Part shown: positions 9,050 through 18,536 of the stretch, piece after piece | Layout of the letters: each line of letters begins with the position of its first letter | Numbering within the stretch: the stretch's first letter is position 1 | Source of the DNA: Asparagopsis taxiformis | Taxonomy: Eukaryota > Rhodophyta > Florideophyceae > Bonnemaisoniales > Bonnemaisoniaceae | Length of the DNA: 64,000 nt | NCBI GenBank assembly: GCA_030407315.1 | Contig: JALQPE010002695.1 | Location: 1-64,000, forward strand | Direction: 5' to 3' | The notes under the pieces: model-generated | Told to the model about the DNA's origin: nothing | The model's input: the letters and a program-made list of their open reading frames with translations, nothing else | Databases searched by the model: none | Program-made: the position numbers and the translations under genes

Positions 9050-12000
9050 ATGGAGAGCAATTCATCCGGCATTCGCATTGAAAAGCTGGACTACTCCAAC
9101 TTCCACTCATGGAAGCAAAAGATGGAGCTCATCCTCGGCCACCGCGAGATGGACGACATGATCGATCCCATTCTATGCCGCCCTCCTCCAGAGGATCCAG
9201 AGGCATTGTCTAAATGGACTCGTAAAGACAAGACTGCTCGCATGGCAATCGGCATCAGTCTGTCAGACGAAATGCTGAAGAACGTTCGCCACACTACTAC
9301 CGCCCTAGAAATGTGGCAAGAGATCTGCAACGTCCATCAACGTCACACTCTTCTGAACAAGCTCGCTGCTCGTCGTGACTTCTACACTGCAACAATGAAG
9401 CAGGGGGAGCAAATGCTTGTATACATCAATCGTGTACGTCAAATGGCTTCCCACCTCGAGTCAATGGACGTCAAGATTGACGAAAAGGAAATGGCCATGG
9501 CTGTACTCAACGGCCTCCCATCATCCTTCCGAACGTTGATCACGGCACTCGATGCAATTGGAGATGACGACCCTTCGTTCACCTTTGACAAGGTGCGCAG
9601 CCGCTTACTGCAGGAAGAAAGAAGAACTAGCATGCTTCGAAACTCTTCACACACATCTCAACAAGCATCAGCATTAGTCAACTTATCTGGGAAACAACCA
9701 CGTCGTGCCAATCGAAAATACTGCTCTCACTGCCACAGAACCAACCATACCGAACCCTATTGCTGGGAAAAGCATGGTCGTCCCAATCATTCTCGGAGTA
9801 ACAAGCCTCGAGGATCCACATCTCCAGCAACCAGCGTTCCAATGCAAACCGCAGCAGTAGCAATGGAACCATCCGAAGAAGAAGTCGACTACGTATGTTT
9901 ACTCAGCAGTGCTATCGAGGCGTGCAACAGTTCTCACGAACGCAAGGCAACAGTCTGGCACATTGACTCTGCGGCCACCTCACATATCACCTTCGACCGA
10001 TCCATGTTCAAAACGTATACGTCAGAGATCCCTTTCAACGTTACCATGGGCGACAAGTCCTCCTCCATAGCCATCGGTCGAGGAGATATCCACCTACCTA
10101 TAATAGTAAAAGGTGTCACTTCAACGTGCATACTCCGCAACGTGCTGCACGTACCCTCATTCGTGTTCTCCCTTATCTCAGTTTCCACCCTCACCAGTCG
10201 TGGTCTCTCCCTCTCCTTCATAAATGACACTGTCGAAATCAAAAAGAACAACTCCATAGTTGCTTTAGGGATTCGTCGACATGGACTCTATACTCTACAC
10301 ACTACTCCTCACGAACATAACGTTGAGGTGGCATGTGTGGCCAGCCTGGAACTCTGGCATCGTCGCCTCGGACACGTACACCATGCAGCAATCTCGCATA
10401 TGGCAAAACACTCCCTCGTTAAAGGTCTCCAAATTGCCGGTGGGACGACAACCCAGCAACCGTGCAAAGGCTGCCTGGCCGGTAAAATGGCTCGAGCACC
10501 AATCCCCCATGCATCTGATACTCGAGCAACCGGTTTACTTGACCTTGTCCACACTGATGTAGCCGGACCTATGGAAACATCTTCAAAAGGGGGAGCACGT
10601 TACTTCGTTACCTTTATCGACGACAAGTCCCGTTGGCTTTCCGTCTATCCTATCGCACTGAAATCAGACAGCTTCAGCTCTTTCCAGCACTTTCGAAATA
10701 CTGCAGAGACACACACAGGACGAAAAATCCGCCAACTTCGCTCGGATGGTGGCGGTGAATATTTCTCAAACGAGTTTAGCGAGTTCCTCATAACTCACGG
10801 AATCACTCGCCAGACTACCGCTCCCTATACCCCGCAGCAAAACGGTGTATCGGAACGGATGAACCGGACTCTAAAAGACCTCATTCGTGCCATGCTCCAT
10901 CACAATTCTGTCCCTGCAGACTTCTGGGCGGAAGCCCTTGACTGCGCAGCATACGTCCGAAATCGTGTCACAAGCCGTGGGATACCCTCAGATAAAACTC
11001 CGTTCGAATTATGGATGGGTCGTAAACCTGATATCTCCCATCTAAAAGTGTTCGGTAGTCAGTGTTGGTACAAGGTCCCACAAATACGCCTAACATCTCT
11101 AAACAGTCGCTCATCTCCTGCCATGATGATCGGTTACTCCAAAACCCAGAAAGCGTACAAGCTGTGGGACGACCAAACGAACACCGTGGTAATCTCAAGG
11201 GACGTCGTCTTCGACGAATCGGCATCGGATGAAACCACTCAACCTCGCTCTGTTGAAGACTCTACATATATTGATGACGACAACACCTTGAGCTACATAC
11301 CGGAACATCCTCAACCCCGCATGCAAAAATCGGATGACGAGTCGCCCACGCCTCCACAGTCTCCCAGCATCTCCGGGGGAGAATCGAGCCCTATTGCTTC
11401 TCCAAGCAGTCCTGCTCATCCTACTATACCGGCTTCCCCGAGCAACCTCTCCATTCCATCTGCTCCTCGGAAGTCTTCAAGACCTCGAAAGCCCCCGACT
11501 CAATGGTGGAAACCGACTGCACTCGTTAGCATTGCTCCGGAACTCCTCACCTTCACTACCGCGACAGAGGGGGAGGATAGAAAGCTCTGGCTCAAAGCAA
11601 TAGACTCCGAAATGGAATCTCTCTACACCAACCAGACCTGGATTCTTGTCCCTCGCAGTGAAGCCCGCAATCTTCTCTCCTGCAAATGGCTTTTCAAAAT
11701 CAAGGATGTTGTCAACGGCGACGGAACGAACGGTGTGAAGTACAAAGCACGACTTGTCACTCGTGGTTTTGAACAACAATACGGTGTTGACTACGAAGAA
11801 ACATACGCTCCGGTTGTAAAACTATGCACTCTCCGCACGTTCCTCGCTATAGTTGCTCACAAATCCCTCCATTGCGATCAAATGGATGTCAAGACAGCCT
11901 TCCTATACGGTGATCTCGATCAAGATATCTACATGGAACAACCAGAAGGGTTCGTTCATCCGCAATACCCGAACCATGTGTGTAAACTGCAAAGAGCACT

Positions 12001-13150
12001 CTACGGTCTAAAACAAGCTCCGAGACAGTGGCACGCAAAGATCGACGAATTCGTGATCGGTATCCTCAAATTCGAGACTTCTCCGTATGATCCATGCCTT
12101 TACGTCAAGTATGAAGGAGGAGCAATGGTGATCATTACCCTCTACGTTGACGACCTACTCATGGCATCAAGTAATCGCCGACTACTTGATTGGCTAAAAG
12201 GGGAGTTCAATAAAAGGTTCTCAATGAAAGACTGCGGAGAAGCCAAGGTCTGTCTTGGACTCGAGATCGTTCGCAGCTCGTCAAGAGGAACTCTGCACCT
12301 CAGCCAGAGTCGTTATGTCCACAAGGTGCTAGAACGCTTCGGGATGCTTGACTCGAGTCCCGTAGTCACCCCAATGGAATCGCAGATAAGTCCTGCAGAC
12401 CTCGAAGGGGAACCTATAGCCTCTACACTATATCGAAGCGCTGTTGGTAGCCTCATGTATCTCTCGGTCGGGACTCGCCCCGACATATCCTTCGCTGTGG
12501 GACGGCTTGCCCAACATGTGGAACATCCGACAACAAGACTGTGGACAGCAGTTAAGCGCGTACTCCGCTATGTGAATGGAACAAGGAATCTGGGCTTGCT
12601 CTATCAAGCCGATAAACCGTTCCACCCGATCGCGTACAGTGACTCCGACTGGGGTGGCTGCACGATCAATCGAAAATCCACCAGTGGTTACGTTTTCCTA
12701 ATGGCGGGAGGGGCCGTCAGCTGGAAGTCACGCAAACAAGGTTGCGTTGCTCTTTCCTCCTCCGAAGCGGAGTACATGGCTCTGTGTGCAGCTGTAAAAG
12801 AATCAATCTGGCTTAGCAACATTTTCCGCTCAATCACAGCAAGCGAAGAATACGAGCCGATCTGCATCAACGTCGATAACCAAGGATCTATCAATATGGC
12901 TCGAAATGATGTGTCCGGAACTAGAACAAAGCACATTGACATTCAATACCACTTCGTACGCGATAGCCTCGACAAAAACCTCTACACAATGCAATACTGC
13001 CCCACATCAGAAATGGCTGCCGACTTGCTCACAAAACCTCTTCCCCGTCTTCTCCTTCACAAATTCAAAGACCTCATCGGACTTCAAAACCTCCCTACAT
13101 CTGGTGCTTCATCGAGCTTGTCACAGAGGGGGAGTGTTGCGAATAATTGA
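9050..13150 (+). CDS. Gag-Pol polyprotein of copia element 1
   Basis: This is a single open frame of 1366 residues. In order it has: a copia gag (UBN2-type) region at about 1-190; a CX2CX4HX4C zinc knuckle at 225-238; an aspartic protease at about 303 (HIDSAATSH); a pre-integrase zinc region (H...H, CKGC); integrase (HTDVAGP, FIDDKSRW, LRSDGGGEYFSNEF, PQQNGVSERMNRTL, the DDE triad); reverse transcriptase (KARLVTRGF, QMDVKTAFLYGDL, YGLKQAPRQWH, YVDDLL); and RNase H (SDSDWGG...SSSEAEYMAL, TKHIDIQYHFVRD). Domain order integrase-before-RT defines Ty1/copia. All key residues are present and there are no breaks, so the copy looks functional. The ATG context GCCATGG is strong. The frame ends in TGA inside the 3' LTR. 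Confidence 0.97.
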   Translation: MESNSSGIRIEKLDYSNFHSWKQKMELILGHREMDDMIDPILCRPPPEDPEALSKWTRKDKTARMAIGISLSDEMLKNVRHTTTALEMWQEICNVHQRHTLLNKLAARRDFYTATMKQGEQMLVYINRVRQMASHLESMDVKIDEKEMAMAVLNGLPSSFRTLITALDAIGDDDPSFTFDKVRSRLLQEERRTSMLRNSSHTSQQASALVNLSGKQPRRANRKYCSHCHRTNHTEPYCWEKHGRPNHSRSNKPRGSTSPATSVPMQTAAVAMEPSEEEVDYVCLLSSAIEACNSSHERKATVWHIDSAATSHITFDRSMFKTYTSEIPFNVTMGDKSSSIAIGRGDIHLPIIVKGVTSTCILRNVLHVPSFVFSLISVSTLTSRGLSLSFINDTVEIKKNNSIVALGIRRHGLYTLHTTPHEHNVEVACVASLELWHRRLGHVHHAAISHMAKHSLVKGLQIAGGTTTQQPCKGCLAGKMARAPIPHASDTRATGLLDLVHTDVAGPMETSSKGGARYFVTFIDDKSRWLSVYPIALKSDSFSSFQHFRNTAETHTGRKIRQLRSDGGGEYFSNEFSEFLITHGITRQTTAPYTPQQNGVSERMNRTLKDLIRAMLHHNSVPADFWAEALDCAAYVRNRVTSRGIPSDKTPFELWMGRKPDISHLKVFGSQCWYKVPQIRLTSLNSRSSPAMMIGYSKTQKAYKLWDDQTNTVVISRDVVFDESASDETTQPRSVEDSTYIDDDNTLSYIPEHPQPRMQKSDDESPTPPQSPSISGGESSPIASPSSPAHPTIPASPSNLSIPSAPRKSSRPRKPPTQWWKPTALVSIAPELLTFTTATEGEDRKLWLKAIDSEMESLYTNQTWILVPRSEARNLLSCKWLFKIKDVVNGDGTNGVKYKARLVTRGFEQQYGVDYEETYAPVVKLCTLRTFLAIVAHKSLHCDQMDVKTAFLYGDLDQDIYMEQPEGFVHPQYPNHVCKLQRALYGLKQAPRQWHAKIDEFVIGILKFETSPYDPCLYVKYEGGAMVIITLYVDDLLMASSNRRLLDWLKGEFNKRFSMKDCGEAKVCLGLEIVRSSSRGTLHLSQSRYVHKVLERFGMLDSSPVVTPMESQISPADLEGEPIASTLYRSAVGSLMYLSVGTRPDISFAVGRLAQHVEHPTTRLWTAVKRVLRYVNGTRNLGLLYQADKPFHPIAYSDSDWGGCTINRKSTSGYVFLMAGGAVSWKSRKQGCVALSSSEAEYMALCAAVKESIWLSNIFRSITASEEYEPICINVDNQGSINMARNDVSGTRTKHIDIQYHFVRDSLDKNLYTMQYCPTSEMAADLLTKPLPRLLLHKFKDLIGLQNLPTSGASSSLSQRGSVANN
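13125..13134 (+). other. polypurine tract of element 1
   Basis: AGAGGGGGAG directly precedes the TG of the 3' LTR, the normal position for plus-strand priming. It overlaps the end of the gag-pol frame. Confidence 0.85.
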
Positions 13151-13750
13151 GTCGCAGCAACAGAAGCACTCAATCTCGAGAATATTCTGTGAAAATCTCG
13201 ATAAAGGAGTCCTCTAGGAGCCTTGAAATATGGCTCATCGTGTTCCTCGTTGAAAAACGGTTGAAGCACTCACTGTAATAGGCCCTGAGGGGCTCAGTTA
13301 CGTCAGAAAACTTTAACCCTCGATTTCTCCTAAAAGGAGTGCTCTAGGCGCTCCGAAACCTATCTCATCATGTTCAGCGTGCCCGAATTAGTCGGGTAGC
13401 AACTTCTCCGAAGCTTCTACGACCTTTCTTCACGGAGATAACAGCGTCTGAAGTTTCAATTTGTTTGTCATACTTTCAATTAGTAATTAGAAATGCCAGG
13501 ATGGGTTGCCATCATGGCACAGGGAAAATGTTATGATTAGTGTACACGTGTGGACGATATGATAGAGAAGCCCACGTGTACCAGACTGGCAGCAGGTGCA
13601 TACCAGGACAGACTGTCAGTGACAGACTGTCTGGAGCAGCTATTAACAGGCTGTCCTTAGCACCGCCGGCGCACCTCGGCGAGAATACAAATAATGTAGT
13701 GAGCTCGCAGATTCAATAAACGCTCGGCAAGCGACCATTTCGTTTCAACA
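13135..13750 (+). repeat. 3' LTR of element 1
   Basis: It begins TGTTGCGAATAA and ends TTTCAACA (TG...CA). It matches 7148-7763 except for about two substitutions. Confidence 0.95.
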
Positions 13751-14080
13751 GATTGCAGTCAGTCTGTGCATCGTCTGTGTTCTCGGAAATGGACGCGGAC
13801 GTCCACAACCTCTAGTACACCTAGTATTACTAGGCGGACGTCCATGTTCTCCAGTATTTTTGGATGTCCGCCTAGAACCGGACGTCCATGCGGTCTAGTA
13901 CGTCTAGTATTACTAGGGCGACATTCATTGTTTCTAGTACCACGGATGTCCCCCTCGGGATGGACTTCCGCCATGTCTATGTCCACCTAGGACGGGCGCC
14001 GGTTCAGAAATTCAAATATTTCGACCCCAGAAATTTCTGCCGCCGTGCTCGACATGGATGTCCGCATCCATCACGGCGAC
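13751..14080. repeat. GGAYGTCC-type repeat region
   Basis: The motif GGACGTCC or GGATGTCC recurs about seven times in either orientation, with CTAGTATTACTAG palindromes between copies. The same GGACGTCCAT core occurs in the tandem repeats at 15.5, 15.9 and 27.1 kb. Such clusters resemble subterminal transposase-binding repeats of CACTA-type elements. I did not find a matching terminal inverted repeat. Confidence 0.5.
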
Positions 14081-14099
14081 CACTCTATTTTTCCTTGTC

Positions 14100-15060
14100 G
14101 GTCGACACCAATTTCGTCTTTAATTTTTTCATCCTCTCGCTCACACCCCCTTCCTGTTGGTGCTCACCTCCCCCGTACTGTACCTCAAACACCCCCAATA
14201 CCACTCTAGCACGCATTTTCAGCTACCTATCCCCACTTCCACGGTGCACATCTCCATTCCATACCTACTTTTCTGCTCTACCGTACAGATTTCGTATAAC
14301 CAGTCCTCATACTACCTCAGAATAGGGAAAAACACCCCCTATCTCCTCGACCATGCTCTCCCCCAACACCTTTGCAACGTATTGTTCTTCAATACCCTCT
14401 CTCCTCTACCTTCAACCCCTCTCCTTCGCCCTCTCCACAAACTTCCCCTGCAGCTTACTCTTCCGAAACCTCTCACTCCCCATCCCGTACCCGACCTGCT
14501 CCACCCCTCCCTCCCTCAGCTGCTCCATGCCCCCACGCCATCCGCATCTTCGATACCGTATACACCACCACCACCGGCCCACGCTCCCGCTCCCCCGCCG
14601 TCTCTCCAGAAACCTCCCCGCTCTGAAACACATATCAACCCCCCACTTCGCACCCTTCGTCCCACTCCCCTCCCTCCCCAAATACAATAACCCCCTTCTT
14701 CTCCATCACATCCCCACTCACCACAGCCAGAACAGACGCTACCCCTCCCCCTCTTTCTCCTCACTTTCCTAAAACCCCCTCCTCTCGGCCGGCGCCTTCA
14801 ACCGCACCCTCCTACGGTCCCATCTAAACACCTCCTCCGCCCTCACTACCCCAACACCCCGCAGCGTCTCCCCAATCCCCATAATATGCTTGTCGGCACT
14901 CCTCTCCGAATCACACTCCAATCTAAACCCGCACTCCGTACATTTCCACCTCCCCCTGTACCATCCCAAGATTGCATCCCTCCACAGAACACATCCTCAT
15001 ACCACAGAAGAATTTTCTTCCTCTCATACCTCATCCTTCAAACCTCCATCAGCTCCATGA
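14100..15060. other. C-rich, G-poor strand-asymmetric tract
   Basis: For almost 1 kb the plus strand is strongly depleted in G and rich in C, T and A, with many runs of C and CT. Open frames here are compositional and look like no protein. No gene is supported. It may be decayed low-complexity DNA of a mobile element. Confidence 0.5.
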
Positions 15061-15360
15061 AAATTTCGATGTAAATATTTTCTCCACTATGCAATCTCAA
15101 ACATGTATGAGCCTATGCCTTTCCGCTTTGTCAACCCTGAATATTGGTACTCATGTTTTCATAAAATAGGGCCACCCACATCCCTATCCCGTTCTGCAAG
15201 CTTTACAAACCACTAGACGCATACTCCACAACTATACAACAAACACTACTCGCTATTTCAGACGACGCAGTACACAAGTAGCGTAGTCTCAACCTTCCGT
15301 GACGCCTTCCCTGATGCGTAAAAGTGCGAAAGACGTCTAGACTACTACTACTACGATATA
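15061..15360. other. non-coding, nothing recognised
   Basis: I see no open frame of interest, no repeat shared with the rest of the window and no RNA gene here. Confidence 0.4.
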
Positions 15361-15369
15361 GTATATCAG

Positions 15370-15960
15370 AAGTGAGTGCGGGAATTTTCGGCACAGGAGA
15401 TGCTGGGCCACCAAATTGATTTTTCGGAAATTTTAGAATTTCTGGGCTGGCCAGCAGTGCAATCGAGCTGGACATCCACCAGACGTCCATTTCAGGTTGG
15501 TCTTCAGAGAGTGAGGCGGGACCATGATGGAACAAGAACCAAGACCTGTCCCTGACGTGTTGAGCCTGAAATCGATCCTTCGTGAGACGCGATTTAGCCT
15601 TACAGTTAGTGCCTACAGAAGCCAGTGACAACCCCACTCGGGGCGGCGGCCGGTTCCTGGGGCTGTTGTGGCCAAATTAGACACCATGATTTGAATTAAA
15701 ATTTGGGCTATTCTCAAAAACATGCACATGTGAACATGTTTTTGAGATGGGGGTGTGCCGTACGGCACAATCGACCGCCCAAATCGATATTTTTTGCAAT
15801 ATTTTTTTCTGCGCTGAATTGTAGAATTTCTGGGCTGGCCAGCAATGCATCTGAGCTGGACATCCACCGGACGTCCATTTCAGGTTGATCGTGTATCGTG
15901 CACGTCCACCCATTACCGGAAGCAAGTAGGCGATGAAGCACGTACAAACCCAATTGTTCT
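15370..15960. repeat. tandem repeat units, left set
   Basis: Two partial direct copies of a ~500-bp unit are present. Shared landmarks are AATTTCTGGGCTGGCCAGCA, GAGCTGGACATCCACC, a CGGGGCGGCGGCCGGT block, and (from 15681) ATTTGAATTAAAATTTGGGC. An inverted repeat of CTCAAAAACATG follows, then the palindrome GTGCCGTACGGCAC. The same unit occurs in the same orientation at 26941-27640, on the other side of the ParB-2OG gene. The first copy here is shortened. Confidence 0.75.
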
Positions 15961-16161
15961 GCTATTTCTAGCATAGACCATCGAGTCTAGAGATGTAAGG
16001 GAATCGTCCTGGAAATCATGCTCCAACCCACGAGGGAATGGACAATCTAGTTTGAAAGCATGGAACGGAAGTACATTATACTAGGTTCATAGATTGAAAG
16101 TGATAAAGGAGATGATTATATTCTCGATAATTGTTTACCAAAGTAGGAGTTGTTAAGCTAT
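15961..16161. other. 3' flank of the ParB-2OG gene
   Basis: A non-coding A/T-rich stretch follows the TAG at 16162. No clear terminator or polyadenylation site is assigned. Confidence 0.3.
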
Positions 16162-16678
16162 CTAGCCGTCGGAAAATTGTTCTTCCTCTTCGTCCTCACT
16201 ATATTCAGGATCTCCCGGCAGAATAGGCGTTGTCGGCAACTGTGGAGTTGATCTGCTCAAGATGAATTCTTCACCCGCTGTGAGGGTTATCTTCTTGGGA
16301 GCTTCTGTCGTCTTCATCCGCATGATTCCGAGCTGCCCTGTCTTCGGCCTACGATCTTTCTTGACCGGGATGGGAACAACTGTCTTGTGGCGAACATTGA
16401 CAGGTGCCGGTTGACTTTGCCTGGCAGACCGGCGCGGAGCATTGGGGATTACTTCTTCTTCGAATCCCAACCGCCTGATGAAACCAAACGAAACATTGTC
16501 GGGAATCGGATACGACGCATTCCTGAAATACGTGTGATACCCCGTTGTCGTGTGTGACACAACTCTGTCGACATGCCCTGCCCCGGCATGTTGTACATGG
16601 CCGTGACCGATGAAGACTGAACGTGGCGGAACGATTACCTTCTTCAGCTTCATCGTCTTGGCGTACATATCTAATTCC
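16162..16678 (-). pseudogene. C-terminal exon of the split ParB-2OG dioxygenase gene
   Basis: The first residues continue exactly in frame from the minus-strand gene at 23104-26590 once element 2 and one copy of ATTCC are removed. This piece supplies the distal half of the 2OG-Fe(II) dioxygenase core: VPPRSVFIGHGHVQHAGAGH contains the likely third iron ligand His, and YHTYF follows in the place where the 2OG-binding residue is expected. A disordered, basic then acidic tail (EDEEEEQFSDG) follows to the TAG at 16162. Without it the upstream part lacks a complete active site. Confidence 0.75.
16674..16678. other. target-site duplication of element 2 (left copy)
   Basis: ATTCC lies directly before the 5' LTR and is repeated at 23104-23108 directly after the 3' LTR, as expected for a 5-bp copia integration. 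Confidence 0.9.
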
Positions 16679-17153
16679 TGTTGAATCACTGCAAATAGGC
16701 CTCGAAGGCCTAATTCCGTGAGAAAACTTTGACTCTCGATTTCTCTATGAAGGAGTGCTCTGAGCGCTCCGAAACCTATCTCATTGTATTCAGCGTCACC
16801 GAATTAGTCGGGTAGCAACTTCTCCGGGGCTCTTACGACACTCCATTACGGAGTAACTAGCCTCAGAAGTTTTAATTTGTTTGTCATAATTCAAATTAGT
16901 AATTAGAAATGCTAGGACGAGTTGAGGTCCTGGCACTGGGAAAAATGTTATGATATATGTACACGTGGCGATGGCATGATAGAAATCACACGTGTACCAG
17001 ATTGGCAGGTGGTGATGGCAACGACAGACTGTCTGGACAAACCAAGAACAGGCTGTCCGACTCACCGTTGGCGCATCTCGCCAGTAGTAGAAATAATCTG
17101 GTGAGCTCGCAATTTTTAGTAAACACTGGTAAGCCACCATTTTGATTCTCACA
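16679..17153 (+). repeat. 5' LTR of element 2
   Basis: It starts TGTTGAATCACT and ends GATTCTCACA. It contains the CACGTG inverted repeat and the CAGACTGTC motif seen in the other families. Confidence 0.95.
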
Positions 17154-17167
17154 GGTTATGGGCCCAG
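17154..17167 (+). other. primer-binding site of element 2
   Basis: GGTTATGGGCCCAG directly follows the LTR. It is identical to the element 1 site and complementary to the initiator tRNA-Met anticodon arm. Confidence 0.85.
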
Positions 17168-17587
17168 CACGCTTTCGTGGTCGTTTCAATTTTATTTTGA
17201 CCAGTGGTGAGTAATTTCGCCGGCGCGCGCGAACATATATTTCCAGCAGCCCTCGCTCCTCGCTCATTTTGCGTTACTTGGTACTCACGCTCTCCGCTCG
17301 TTGCGTGCTTCTCCTCTCGCTCGCTCGCTCGTATTGCCCATTCTTCCCGCGCGTTCTTACTCGTTTCTTTCTGCGCGTTGCACTCCGCCTCGCTCCCCGG
17401 CGCCTGTACGCCTCGCTCCGCTCGGCGCACTCCGGACAAAACTTTTCTGTCATCTTGACATCAATTGTCAACTATAACTGTCACACTGACACTGTGTCAT
17501 CACTACAGGTGACATCCTGTCAGTTTGCGACATACTTGGAATATCTCAAGACACTTGAGGCAACTCAAAGAAAAAAGTAATACGGCG

Positions 17588-17659
17588 TTCCGTTGGGGAC
17601 TCGAACGCACGACCAATAATTTTTGGTCTGCACAGTATTAACGACTGAGCAACTGGGCT
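17588..17659 (-). other. antisense tRNA-like sequence in the element 2 leader
   Basis: The minus strand has TTGCTCAGTCGT (17652-17641), a degraded A box, and CGTTCGAGTCC (17607-17597), a B box with one mismatch. Between them GACCAA...TTGGTC forms an anticodon-like hairpin of six pairs. Its primary sequence differs from the element 1 and 3 versions, but position and orientation are the same. Confidence 0.6.
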
Positions 17660-17834
17660 GTTTTTGCCCAACCTATTGGATCTACCGGCTGCTTCTATCT
17701 TGGCTCGTCTAAACCTTTCTCAACTCGGTTCTGCTCTTGTAAGTCCGCAACCTTGTCCTGATCGGTATAGCATTATAGCCTTCACTACACATCAACTAAA
17801 ATACATTGGTTTTCGTCTCGTCAACTCTATCAAA

Positions 17835-18353
17835 AGTACGTTAATACCTTTCATCTTTTGATCATTTTCAAGGTTTAGACCTTAGTAAGATCGGTATAAC
17901 TCCTAACCTTTCGCCTTTACTTCTCCTGCAGTGTCTAGCAGTGACGAAGAAGATCGTGTTCAGCCACGATTTGAAGAACCTCGTCCAAGGCTTCGCCGGG
18001 AAGGAGAATCTCTCCGCGATCGCGTCTTCCGGAAGGCTTATAGCATTGCCGAGAGGAGAGATAACAAGACGAAGTACGCTGCGCACAAGGACGCGAATCG
18101 CTCTAGGTGCAAAGATTGCCACGTTTATCTCAATTCTGCCGAGTCGAGGGTCGCTCATTACAACGGCGCAAGACATAAAAAGACAGTCGAACGTCTTAAA
18201 GAAGGAGGTCTAAAGGTTTGCCGACCGTGTGGAGTCATCGTCCGCACGAAAAGTGAATTCGACAACCACCTCCGCGGCCGTCGCCATCGAGGAATTGAGA
18301 AGGCACTCAAAATCTCCAAAGCTTCTAAAGCTTCTTCCTCCACTTCCGATTAG
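17835..18353 (+). CDS. two-zinc-finger protein of element 2, start codon made by splicing
   Basis: The ORF encodes about 140 residues and is homologous to the element 1 protein throughout. It has two C2H2 fingers (CKDC...H...H and CRPC...H...H) and a Ser/Lys-rich end. The genomic first codon is GTG at 17931. Splicing out 17836-17931 joins A(17835) to TG(17932-17933) to make ATG. Substitutions relative to element 1 are spread over the gene while the fingers are kept, suggesting protein-level constraint. It ends in TAG, as in elements 1 and 3. Confidence 0.75.
17836..17931 (+). other. predicted 96-bp intron (element 2)
   Basis: The donor is CAAAA|GTACGT, the branch-like sequence is CCTAACC and the acceptor is TACTTCTCCTGCAG. 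Confidence 0.65.
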
Positions 18354-18536
18354 ATAATTTCGTTTCTATACTCTAGGAATCTAGCTGATTTCGCATCCAT
18401 AAACCTTGTTCACTTGTTCTCCTTCTTTCTTCGCTCTTAGCTAGAAGTTTCTATCCTATAGACCCCAGCTTGGTCCTCGACGACTATCAGTCGTCTACTT
18501 GGGAAAGGTCGAACAGATAAAACATATTAAAGAGCG

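Larger units (their letters stand above)
7148..13750 (+). mobile_element. Ty1/copia LTR retrotransposon, element 1
   Basis: The element is bounded by two 616-bp LTRs that differ at only about two positions. It contains a primer-binding site, an antisense tRNA-like segment, a spliced zinc-finger ORF, an intact 1366-codon gag-pol and a purine tract before the 3' LTR. Near-identical LTRs and an open pol indicate a recent, possibly still competent copy. The 5' LTR starts with TT where the 3' LTR starts with TG. The five-base flanks (AAGGA and GATTG) do not match, so the copy lacks a visible target-site duplication. Confidence 0.95.

Noticed and set aside
14157..14772. Open frames rich in Pro, Leu and Ser on the plus strand
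   Set aside because: They result from the C-rich, G-poor composition; no domain or sensible start, and several frames are open at once.
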